From: DATEHQ01 sp035279525
GTDB lineage: Bacteria; Chloroflexota; Dormibacteria; Dormibacterales; Dormibacteraceae
Length of the DNA: 64,000 bases
Assembly: GCA_035279525.1 (NCBI GenBank)
Contig: DATEHQ010000159.1
Location: forward strand, 1-64,000
Direction: 5' to 3'
A program made the translations under genes and the position numbers. Within the stretch, counting starts at the first letter, position 1, and each line of letters begins with the position of its first letter. A model generated the notes under the pieces. The model saw only the letters and a list, made by a program, of their open reading frames with translations, did no database searches and was not told where the DNA came from. Shown in pieces: positions 25,479 to 32,740 of the stretch.

Positions 25479-26013
25479 GATCGGTCGCCTCTTGCCGGCG
25501 GTCTTCCAGCGAACCATCGGCACCACCACGCCGCTCGACGCGCTGCTCGAGGTGATGGAAGACCTGCAGGCGCCGTCCGAAGAGGTGCTGGCCGGGCTCG
25601 ACAGGTACTTCGATCCTCGACGCGCCCCAGATCCCTTCGTGCCGTTCCTCGCGCGCTGGGTCGACCTCGAGAGGGCCCTCCTGCAGCCGGCGCCGCACTA
25701 CTACAGGCCGGGCAGCGCGGAGGCGCCTTTGCAGAGCGGGATGGGCAGGCTGCGGGAGCTCGTGGCCTCCGCCGCATACCTATCTATGTGGCGCGGCACG
25801 GTCACAGGGATCCTGCGCTTCCTGGAGGTCGCGACCGGGCTCGGCGGCTTCGCTGTCGACGAGCACGTCCCCGGGCGTCCCTTCCACGTGCGATTCACGG
25901 GCCCAAAGGAGGCCGCGCCATACGCGGCGATGGTGAACCGGATCATCGACATGGAAAAGCCCGCCTACGTCACTTTCGAGCTCGCGCTGGCCGGCGCGCA
26001 GCAGGGAGGCTAG
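25465..26013 (+). CDS. eCIS P2 gpI-like baseplate protein
   Basis: A 182-aa protein overlapping the 3' end of the J-like gene by 14 bases. It has the tail-protein-I pattern: an N-terminal helix region (GRLLPAVFQRTIGTTTPLDALLEVMEDL), PDPFVPFLARWVDL, LRELVASAAYLSMWRGTVTGILRFLEVATG and a C-terminal KPAYVTFELAL. In P2-type tails protein I joins the baseplate wedges with the fibres. Its position directly after baseplate J is the same as in other eCIS and phage tail operons. Downstream are the membrane-protein genes instead of fibre, tape-measure and ATPase genes. Confidence 0.85.
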   Translation: MNRTEIGRLLPAVFQRTIGTTTPLDALLEVMEDLQAPSEEVLAGLDRYFDPRRAPDPFVPFLARWVDLERALLQPAPHYYRPGSAEAPLQSGMGRLRELVASAAYLSMWRGTVTGILRFLEVATGLGGFAVDEHVPGRPFHVRFTGPKEAAPYAAMVNRIIDMEKPAYVTFELALAGAQQGG

Positions 26014-26015
26014 CC

Positions 26016-26894
26016 ATGGCCGGGGCGTTCGCGATCACGACCACGTCGACGAATCTCAAGCTCCCCACCGCCCGCACGGGCAAGCTCCAGTTCACGGTCA
26101 CGAACACGAGCGGAAGGCAGCTGACGGCGCGCGGGAAGGTCGTGGTCCAGAGCCCGGAGCAGGCCGCGTGGTTCACCATCGAAGGCCAGTCCGAGCGATC
26201 CTGCGCGCCCAACGCAACGCTGCAGTACACGGTCGGCATCGCGGTCCCGCCCACGGCACCGGCCGGGCCGATGGTCGTCCGCTTCGACGCCCTCGGCGTG
26301 GAGAACCCTGACGCGTACGCCTCGCAGGGGCCGTCGGTGATCGTCGAAGTGCCGCCGGTGAGCTTGCCGAAGCGGCCTTTCCCGTGGTGGATGGTGGCGG
26401 CGGCCGTGCTCGCCGTGCTCCTGGTCGCCGGCGGGACCGGTGTGGCGTGGTACCTGGTCGAAAAGAACCGGGACAGCAACCTCGCGCATGCGTCGCCGTC
26501 TCCGGTTCGAACGCCGTCGCCGCCACCCGATCCCCTCCTGCGTTTCCTGGGAACGTGGAGTGACTCGACGGCGACCAGTGGCAATTTCGACCGCGTTGTC
26601 ATCCAGGGCCAGCAGAGTGCGATCACCGCAACTTTCCGGTCGACCTATGGCTCACTTGTGGGGACCGGAACCTATGACCCGGCAGCGGACGCTATCACCG
26701 TCAAGATGGACGTGACGAGTTTCGGCATCACCTACCACTACGTGGTCGTGGGGCGCCTGCTGACCGATACAGAGATGGTGATATCCATCTCGCTCGATGG
26801 CAGCGCTCCGAGCGATTTCGTATTCGACAAGGTGGGCTGCCCGCCGAACTGCGCCATCGCCCCCACCTTAGGGCCCATCGTGAAGGCCACTTGA
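26016..26894 (+). CDS. Ig-like domain membrane protein 1 of the eCIS locus
   Basis: A 292-aa protein. Residues about 1-117 form a beta-sandwich (Ig-like or NEW3-like: FTVTNTSGRQLTARGKVVV, WFTIEGQ, VRFDALGVENPD) with no signal peptide ahead of it. One transmembrane helix follows (about 127-148, AAAVLAVLLVAGGTGVAWYLV), then a Ser/Pro linker and a lipocalin-like C-terminal domain (LGTWSDSTATSG, YVVVGRLLTDTEMVISI). Without a signal peptide, the N-terminal sandwich should face the cytoplasm and the second domain the outside. It is the first of three tandem paralogues that share the sandwich. A role in anchoring the injection particle to the membrane is a reasonable inference. Confidence 0.7.
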   Translation: MAGAFAITTTSTNLKLPTARTGKLQFTVTNTSGRQLTARGKVVVQSPEQAAWFTIEGQSERSCAPNATLQYTVGIAVPPTAPAGPMVVRFDALGVENPDAYASQGPSVIVEVPPVSLPKRPFPWWMVAAAVLAVLLVAGGTGVAWYLVEKNRDSNLAHASPSPVRTPSPPPDPLLRFLGTWSDSTATSGNFDRVVIQGQQSAITATFRSTYGSLVGTGTYDPAADAITVKMDVTSFGITYHYVVVGRLLTDTEMVISISLDGSAPSDFVFDKVGCPPNCAIAPTLGPIVKAT

Positions 26895-27682
26895 TCTCGA
26901 GCCCGTTTGGGATCACTGCCTTGAGCAACCTCGTCAGGCTCGACTCGAAGAACCAGGGTCGCGCGACGTTCACGGTGTCGAACCGGACCGCGGCGCTGCT
27001 GCGTGGACGAGCGCAGGCGATCCCGGCGCAGGCCGGTGAGGAGTCCTGGCTGACGCTCGAAGGGGCGGCCGAACGTGATTTTCAGGTGAACATCACGCAG
27101 CAGTACACCGTGAAGATCCAGGTCGCGCCGGGCACGCCGACCGGCCGCCACAGCTTTCGCCTCGACATGACGGCGGTGGCGCCGGCGCTCGGCGGCACCC
27201 AGGGGCAGGCCGTCGTCTTCGAGGTCACGACCATCGTCCCCATTCCACGCGCCGTCAAGAAGGGCTACGTGGCCACGCTCGTCGGGGCGACCCTGGGTGC
27301 ACTGGTCGGCGGCCTCGTGGGCGCCGTGCCCGGGGCGATCGTCGCACTCATCCAGGCCAGCACCATCTCGGTGAGCTCCGTGGTTCTGATCGTTGGGATC
27401 GGCGCGCTCGTGGCTTCCATCCCCGCGGTTGGGGCCGGCGCGTGGGTGAATCTTCGCGCGCAGGGATATGAGGGCGCGCTCCAGACCGGGCTGATCCTCG
27501 CAGGAATATTTGCGGCGTGGGCCCTGCTGCTCGGAGTCGGGTATGCGGTGCTGCTCAGATTGACTTCGGGGCAGCTGAACGTAGGCATCACCCTGCTCGT
27601 CGCCCTCGCCGTCGTGCTCGTCCCTCCCGTCCCGGCGCGTGTCATCTATCTGTGGCTCAAGTCAGCCGGTCGACTCCCGTGA
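26891..27682 (+). CDS. Ig-like domain membrane protein 2 of the eCIS locus
   Basis: A 263-aa protein from TTG at 26891 (overlapping TTGA with the previous stop). Residues about 1-117 repeat the same sandwich as its neighbours (RATFTVSNRTAALLRGRA, WLTLEGAAERDF, TGRHSFRLDMTAVAP). The rest holds about four transmembrane segments (around residues 125-147, 155-180, 192-215 and 228-250). The first is a Gly-rich GATLGALVGGLVGAVPGAIVAL helix. The sandwich should be cytoplasmic because it lies before the first helix and lacks a signal. Sequence, order and spacing show it arose by duplication. Function is unknown. Confidence 0.7.
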   Translation: MISSPFGITALSNLVRLDSKNQGRATFTVSNRTAALLRGRAQAIPAQAGEESWLTLEGAAERDFQVNITQQYTVKIQVAPGTPTGRHSFRLDMTAVAPALGGTQGQAVVFEVTTIVPIPRAVKKGYVATLVGATLGALVGGLVGAVPGAIVALIQASTISVSSVVLIVGIGALVASIPAVGAGAWVNLRAQGYEGALQTGLILAGIFAAWALLLGVGYAVLLRLTSGQLNVGITLLVALAVVLVPPVPARVIYLWLKSAGRLP

Positions 27683-28527
27683 CGAGCTTCAACGTGACGA
27701 CTTCGAATGACAGGATCCGCCTCGGCGCGGACGGTCGGGGCCGCGCTCAGTTCACGGCCGTCAACTCGACGCCGCGCTCCATCCGCGGTCGGGGCCGCGT
27801 GGTTCCCCAGGGGGATTCGCGGCAGGACTGGTTCAGCCTGGATGGCGACGCCCAGCGCCAGTTTGCTCCGGGGTCCAGCGAGCAGTTCACGGTCGCGATC
27901 CAGCTTCCGACGGCAGGCGCGGCCGGCGAGCACCGCTTTCGCCTGGATGTCGTCGGAGTCGAGAATCCTGACGAGGATTACGGCCAGGGACCGGTCGTGA
28001 CCGTCGTGCTCGGCGCAGCACCGACGCCGCCGGCCCGGAGCAGGGGATACCTCACGACGGTGGTCGGGGCGGTGGCGGGCGCGCTGCTCGGGGGGTTGGT
28101 CGGGACGCTTCCCGGCACGCTCGTCCTGATCAGCATGATCCACCAGCAGCCGAGCTCCAGCCCCGGCTCGTCCATCGTGCAGGCGGTCTTCGAGGGCGTG
28201 CTCGCGGTCATCGTCGAGGCTGTCGTTGCCGCCGCGCTGATCGGCCTGGGCCTCCTGGTCGGCATCTGGGTCGGCCCCGTGCTCGGGGCGCTGGTCTCGC
28301 TCCGCACCCGGGCCCAGTCCTACGTGGGCTTGACGGTCGGGCTCCTCGCCGCGTTTCAGCTGGTCGTGACGGTGATCCTCGTCGTGCTCCTGGTCGTGAT
28401 CGGCAACGCGATCAAGAATGGGACTGTAGTCCTCGTGGTCGCCATCGCGCTGGCCGTGGTCGATGTGGCCGTCCCCGCCCTGCTCGCGAGAGCCGCTGCC
28501 CGCTTGATACGGACCCACTCGCTGTGA
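27679..28527 (+). CDS. Ig-like domain membrane protein 3 of the eCIS locus
   Basis: A 282-aa protein from GTG at 27679 (GTGA overlap with the preceding stop); the longer frame upstream is a shadow. The N-terminal sandwich (about 1-115) carries FNVTTSNDRIRLGADGRGR, RGRGRVVPQG, WFSLDGDAQRQF and RFRLDVVGVENPDE, closely matching copies 1 and 2. Four membrane helices follow, again starting with a Gly-rich GAVAGALLGGLVGTLPGTL helix that is nearly the same as in copy 2. Copies 2 and 3 are therefore the closest pair. Its C-terminal tail is basic (RAAARLIRTHSL), consistent with a cytoplasmic end. Confidence 0.7.
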   Translation: MTSFNVTTSNDRIRLGADGRGRAQFTAVNSTPRSIRGRGRVVPQGDSRQDWFSLDGDAQRQFAPGSSEQFTVAIQLPTAGAAGEHRFRLDVVGVENPDEDYGQGPVVTVVLGAAPTPPARSRGYLTTVVGAVAGALLGGLVGTLPGTLVLISMIHQQPSSSPGSSIVQAVFEGVLAVIVEAVVAAALIGLGLLVGIWVGPVLGALVSLRTRAQSYVGLTVGLLAAFQLVVTVILVVLLVVIGNAIKNGTVVLVVAIALAVVDVAVPALLARAAARLIRTHSL

Positions 28528-28985
28528 ACCCGAAGGTCGCCGTGGTGATCCTCGTGGTCATCGTGGGGTTGTTCATCGTCGCGGTCGCCTCCGGCGCCTG
28601 CCACTCAGGCAACACGAGGAACGCCGGCTGGGTGGAGACGATGCAGCACGCCTTCGTGAAGAAGCAGGCCCTCAAGATGAGTGACGTGACCGCCACGCCG
28701 AGCAGCTGCATCTCGGGCGGGAGCTGGGTGATTCCAGCCGGCGCTCAGTGCGTGTACAGGATCGCATCTTCGAACGCCCAGGTTCGTCAGATGAAGGTCA
28801 CCGGCGGGACGGTGACCGTTTCGATCCACTACAACAACAACACGCCGCCAACTCCAAGCACAGGGGACCTGACAGCGGGCGACGGTGACCGGACCCACGT
28901 CGGGATCTACAGCGCGGGTGGCACTGTGACGGTCACCTGCGACACCCCGGTCTCGGCCTGCATGCTGGTTCCGTCAGCCGACTAG
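28524..28985 (+). CDS. Signal-anchored small protein at the end of the eCIS operon
   Basis: A 153-aa protein from GTG at 28524 (GTGA overlap). A single hydrophobic segment (about residues 4-24, VAVVILVVIVGLFIVAVAS) anchors or exports it. The remainder is a beta-rich domain with four Cys spread through it (about residues 26, 62, 77 and 139-146), possibly forming disulfides outside the cell. No family recognised. It is the last gene of the eCIS operon and its 3' end overlaps the convergent membrane-protein gene by 12 bp. Confidence 0.6.
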   Translation: MNPKVAVVILVVIVGLFIVAVASGACHSGNTRNAGWVETMQHAFVKKQALKMSDVTATPSSCISGGSWVIPAGAQCVYRIASSNAQVRQMKVTGGTVTVSIHYNNNTPPTPSTGDLTAGDGDRTHVGIYSAGGTVTVTCDTPVSACMLVPSAD

Positions 28986-29654
28986 CGTTCGCTTGAGCGC
29001 GAGCGTCTTCACGATCGCGATCACGGCGGAGACGAGCAGCACGATGGCGAAGATGACGCCGATGATGCCCATCACGATGGCCGCGATGGCGTCCGTGATG
29101 CTGACGAGGAAACCCGGTGGCAGGCCCTGCAGAAACGCGACGATCACGTTGGCCACCAGCGACACGGCGATCATCAGCACCAGGCCCTTGGACTGAAGGA
29201 AGCGCTGCTGCGCGAGCACCAGGCAGATTACGAAGGCGATCTTCAATAGCATGATCAGGCTGAGGATCACGCTCGCGCCGCCGCGGTCGAAGTCCCCCCA
29301 CACGGCGAGGTAGGCAGCCGTTCCAAACGGGATCGAAAGCAGCAGGCTGATCATGAGGATCACGAGCTGGAAGGCGGCGAAGATCGCGATGATCCCGCCG
29401 ATGATGACCACAATCGAGAAGATCAGGGTGATCACGCCCTGCAGCTGGCCCTCCAGGTTCCGGCCGATCACCAGGGAAAGGACCATCAGCCCGATGGTCA
29501 ACAGCAGGATGCTGTCGATGAACGCCATGGTCGCGATGCCGTAGCCGGGAGGGCGTGCGCCGAGGTTCAGGAGGAGGCTGCCGGTCTCGACCACCACGAC
29601 GAGAAAGATCAGGACCAGCGCGATCAACAGCAGCGGCGTGCGGAGACGCGCCAT
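28974..29654 (-). CDS. Six-helix membrane protein, last gene of the NLR operon
   Basis: A 226-aa, almost entirely hydrophobic protein with six to seven predicted transmembrane helices (for example LLLIALVLIFLVVVVETGSL, FIDSILLLTIGLMVLSLVI, VITLIFSIVVIIGGIIAIFA). It has short charged loops (RNLEGQLQG, DFDRGG) and a basic C-terminus (KTLALKRTLVG). It starts 13 bp after the stop of the NLR-like gene and so is probably its co-expressed partner. I do not recognise a family. It could be a pore, a membrane scaffold, or a target of the NLR/Bell pair; none of this is shown by sequence. Confidence 0.65.
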   Translation of the reverse strand: MARLRTPLLLIALVLIFLVVVVETGSLLLNLGARPPGYGIATMAFIDSILLLTIGLMVLSLVIGRNLEGQLQGVITLIFSIVVIIGGIIAIFAAFQLVILMISLLLSIPFGTAAYLAVWGDFDRGGASVILSLIMLLKIAFVICLVLAQQRFLQSKGLVLMIAVSLVANVIVAFLQGLPPGFLVSITDAIAAIVMGIIGVIFAIVLLVSAVIAIVKTLALKRTLVG

Positions 29655-29667
29655 CAGAAGTTGCCGA

Positions 29668-32169
29668 TCACTGGATGAGCGTCGTCACGTAGAGACAGTT
29701 GGTGCACTGGCTGGTCCCCCCATCGGGGTTGGACACGACGAGCGTCTGATAACCAGGCGGGGTGTTCGCCGATGGCGTGACGTTGATGTCGATCTCGTCC
29801 GAGTTGACCCAGGTCTGCTTGTCGACCGTCATGTTGCTGCCCGGGAACGTCACGGTGGCGCCCGCGATGAGGCCCGCACCGGTCAGCTTGATCGAGTTCG
29901 TCTGGCTGTAATACGCGTAGTTGGGAGTCGCGGTCGTGATCACCGGCGAGGAGATGACAGTGAAGCAGCCGGCGCACGTCGAGGTGCCCCCGTCGGGATT
30001 GGTGAGGGTCACGTCTCGCGGGCCGAGTTGAGCGGTCGGGTCGACCGTGATGGTGCCGCCGATCTGGTTGCCCTGCTGGTCGACCACGAACTTGGGGTAG
30101 ACGCCGCCGCCGGTGATGCTGAGCTGGGTGTTGGGCGTCAGGTGCAGCGCGATGACGACGAGCCGCCCATCCGAGCCCGGCCGGGCGGAATGCGGCGCGA
30201 ACCGTTCGATGACAGGTGCGGGGTTGATCGAAAGGCAGGTGGAGCACGTGGCTCTACGTCCGTCCTTGGTGGCCAGGCTCACGATTCGAGCCCCCGTCGC
30301 CGCGTCCGGCGCGACCGCCGCGTCGACCGTGAGAGAGGAGCTCGAATTGACGATGACGCTCGCAATGGTGATGCCCTGGCCGAGGTCCACCGTCATGTTC
30401 TGCTCGAACTCCGAACCGGTGAAGTCGATCCGCGCGGTCGCGCCCTGGCCGAGCGCGGACGGATTCGCGGCGCTGACCACGGGCGGCGCCGCCACCTGAG
30501 CCCTGGGCGACGGCTGAGGGTTGGAGGGGCGCGGCGACAGCGCGTACACCGCGCCGGCCGTGGCGACGAGCAACGCGATCACGGTTGCGCCTGCGACCAG
30601 GCCCCAGGGTGGCGACCCGCCTCCCGACCCTGGCGGCGTGCCGTTCTTGTTCGGGGGCTCGCCCTGCTTCAACGTCTCGACCAGCTCGAGCTGTCGGAGG
30701 ACGGCGAGGTTCTGCTCCGAGACCGCGGCGCCGGCCGTATCGCCCGCCGCCTCCCGAACGGCGACCGCCCTGGTCAGAAGGGAGCGCGCGCCCTTGAAGT
30801 CCTCGAGACCGAGCGCTCGCGTCCCGAGTTGATGCAGTGCCCAGCCCTCCTGTGCCCCGTCGCCTGTTCGCCGGGCCGCGTCGAGCGTGCGGTCGAGCAC
30901 GGCTTTCCAGGCGGCCCATCGGCGCGCGTTCGCGAGGCCGGTTTCGATTCTCCTGCCGAGCGCGATCACGTCGGACCACCGGCCGGCGGCGACCGCCGTG
31001 TCGATCGTGTGCTCGATCACGGGCGCTCCGTTGAGCAGGTCGTCGCGCGGCGGAACACCGGCCGCCCAGTCGACGACATGATCGACGACGTGATCGCGCA
31101 CCCTCGAGGCCACGGAAGCCGGGAGCGCGGCGGTCACGCTTGCCACCGCGGTGAACGACGGGCTGTGACTCTGCGCCAGGCCCCGTTCCGTCAGGTCGCG
31201 CAGCATCTCGGCCGCACCGGGCTGGCCGGCGATCGCCGCCACGTGCTCCTGAGGCACAGGCGATTCACCCAGCGCGGCGAGCATCGCGAGCAAATGCTTC
31301 TCGTCCGGCGTGCACGCGGCCACCGCCTCAGCTCCGAGCTGGGAAGGTCCTCCCGTGCGGACCTTCTCGGCCAGGGTTGTGAACGTCACGACTCCCGCAT
31401 CGACGAGGGCGGCCGCCTGCACGAGGAGGAGCGGGTTGCCGCCGACCGAGGTCCACAGGTCGCGGACCGGAGCCTGCTCGTCGGCGGCGAGGGCTCGCCG
31501 CAGTCGCCGCTCGAGCAGCTGGCGTCCTTCGGCCTCCGGCAGCCCTGCCAGCCTGACGCTCACCCCTTCGGTCATCCGCGCCTGTTCACTCGCGAGCACG
31601 AACGTGCAGTTCGGCGCGCTGTTGCGGAGATGGTCGGCATCGTCGCGGGTGAGGGTGAGGTCGTCGACGATGACGAGCGCCTGGATCCCTTGCAAGTAGC
31701 GCATGAGTTGAGCTCCGACCGGTTTGGTCGGCTGCGGCGCGGTGTAGAACGCATCGAACAGAAACTGGAGGAGGTCTTCGACCGGCTGGCCCCGCTGCTC
31801 GATGTAGGCGATGCCGGTGGCGAACGAGCTCACGTCGAATTGCCGGCACAGCGACCTGAGCAGCGAGGACTTTCCGATGCCCTGCGCGCCGCTCAGCTCG
31901 GCGAGCGTCTTCTGGCGTACGGCGTCAGTCAGCTCACTCGACGTCTGAACCCTATCGAGCAGATCGGCGCACGGGGCCGGAAGCAGGCTCGCCGGCGTGA
32001 GGACAGGAGTCACCGCCGCCGCGTTCGCGGGCGACGCGACCGCGCCGTAGTAGTTGCTGTAGTTCATGGTCACCGTGTTGTGGTCGCCCTGGACGAGGCC
32101 GTTCACCTCTTCGGCGGTCACGCTTCGCGCCGCCGGCGCGGGGGGCGGGGCCGGCGGGGACTGGGCCAA
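29668..32169 (-). CDS. Transmembrane NLR-like STAND NTPase with N-terminal amyloid motif and extracellular TIG-like domains
   Basis: An 833-aa protein. Residues about 22-37 hold VNGLVQGDHNTVTMNY, an RHIM-like bacterial amyloid signalling motif. The NTPase has Walker A GAQGIGKS (94-101), Walker B LVIVDD (165-170) and an NB-ARC-like GGNPLLLVQAA (about 243). Residues about 290-500 are helical (TPR-like, with GWALHQLGTRALGLEDFKGARSLL). A membrane helix spans about 523-544. Outside follow three beta-domains of about 90 aa in IPT/TIG style, each ending with CxxC (642-645, 732-735, 822-825). The TTG start lies directly after the stop of the Bell-like gene. It probably senses an external signal and nucleates amyloid assembly of its partner. 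Confidence 0.8.
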   Translation of the reverse strand: MAQSPPAPPPAPAARSVTAEEVNGLVQGDHNTVTMNYSNYYGAVASPANAAAVTPVLTPASLLPAPCADLLDRVQTSSELTDAVRQKTLAELSGAQGIGKSSLLRSLCRQFDVSSFATGIAYIEQRGQPVEDLLQFLFDAFYTAPQPTKPVGAQLMRYLQGIQALVIVDDLTLTRDDADHLRNSAPNCTFVLASEQARMTEGVSVRLAGLPEAEGRQLLERRLRRALAADEQAPVRDLWTSVGGNPLLLVQAAALVDAGVVTFTTLAEKVRTGGPSQLGAEAVAACTPDEKHLLAMLAALGESPVPQEHVAAIAGQPGAAEMLRDLTERGLAQSHSPSFTAVASVTAALPASVASRVRDHVVDHVVDWAAGVPPRDDLLNGAPVIEHTIDTAVAAGRWSDVIALGRRIETGLANARRWAAWKAVLDRTLDAARRTGDGAQEGWALHQLGTRALGLEDFKGARSLLTRAVAVREAAGDTAGAAVSEQNLAVLRQLELVETLKQGEPPNKNGTPPGSGGGSPPWGLVAGATVIALLVATAGAVYALSPRPSNPQPSPRAQVAAPPVVSAANPSALGQGATARIDFTGSEFEQNMTVDLGQGITIASVIVNSSSSLTVDAAVAPDAATGARIVSLATKDGRRATCSTCLSINPAPVIERFAPHSARPGSDGRLVVIALHLTPNTQLSITGGGVYPKFVVDQQGNQIGGTITVDPTAQLGPRDVTLTNPDGGTSTCAGCFTVISSPVITTATPNYAYYSQTNSIKLTGAGLIAGATVTFPGSNMTVDKQTWVNSDEIDINVTPSANTPPGYQTLVVSNPDGGTSQCTNCLYVTTLIQ
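32061..32106 (-). repeat. 46-bp direct repeat, copy A (amyloid motif of the NLR gene)
   Basis: These 46 bases are identical to 32196-32241, 135 bp away. They encode VNGLVQGDHNTVTMN in the NLR-like protein. Confidence 0.9.
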
Positions 32170-32568
32170 TCAGCTGTCGCCTTCGGGCCGCCCGAAGTTC
32201 ATGGTCACCGTGTTGTGGTCGCCCTGGACGAGGCCGTTCACGTTGCCCTTGATCAAAAGGCTGTACTTGCGCGCGACGGAGCCGTCCGGGTCCACCTGCG
32301 CCAGAAGGGACCGCGCCGCCTCGAGCACGGCCGGGTCTTGCTGCGCACCGGATTGCGAAACGGCGGCGGCAAGGCTGGGCGCCGCGGCCTCGGGGTCGCT
32401 CTCAAAGCCTGTCAGCGCGGCTTCGTGTTCGGGCTTGTGCCGGAAGTGTTCGACCAGCCTCGACTTGAGGCCGGCGTAGGCATCCTTCACAGCCTCACCG
32501 ATGGCGGCGTTGGCCACGACTGTCACACCGGCGCCGAGGGCGGCGACGATCAAGGTCACGGGATCCAT
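32170..32568 (-). CDS. Bell-like domain effector ending in the same amyloid motif
   Basis: A 132-aa protein. Residues about 1-105 follow the bacterial Bell domain, a helical membrane-targeting death-effector fold: an opening hydrophobic helix (PVTLIVAALGAGVTVVA), AVKDAYAGLKSRLVEHF, a central FESDPEAAAPSLAAAV and ARSLLAQVDPDG. The C-terminal end (about 109-125) is VNGLVQGDHNTVTMNFG, the same motif that begins the next protein. In published bacterial amyloid signalling pairs, the effector carries the motif at its C-terminus and the NLR at its N-terminus, as here. The predicted outcome is membrane damage and cell death once the NLR templates the motif. It stops immediately before the NLR start. 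Confidence 0.8.
   Translation of the reverse strand: MDPVTLIVAALGAGVTVVANAAIGEAVKDAYAGLKSRLVEHFRHKPEHEAALTGFESDPEAAAPSLAAAVSQSGAQQDPAVLEAARSLLAQVDPDGSVARKYSLLIKGNVNGLVQGDHNTVTMNFGRPEGDS
32196..32241 (-). repeat. 46-bp direct repeat, copy B (amyloid motif of the Bell-like gene)
   Basis: Base-for-base identical to 32061-32106. It encodes the C-terminal amyloid motif of the Bell-like protein. Confidence 0.9.
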
Positions 32569-32740
32569 CAGGCTCTGCCTCCAGCTCGCAAGTGCACACC
32601 CATGTCGCGCGTCCTGTCAAGCGAATCGAGAGGTCGACCGGCCGCCGCTGGGCGGATTATGAACCTAGATCGGCCCGTGGACAACCCCGACCGTCAAGCA
32701 TCGCCGGCAGCCGGCGGGACGGATCGGAAGGAGCCGGCGG

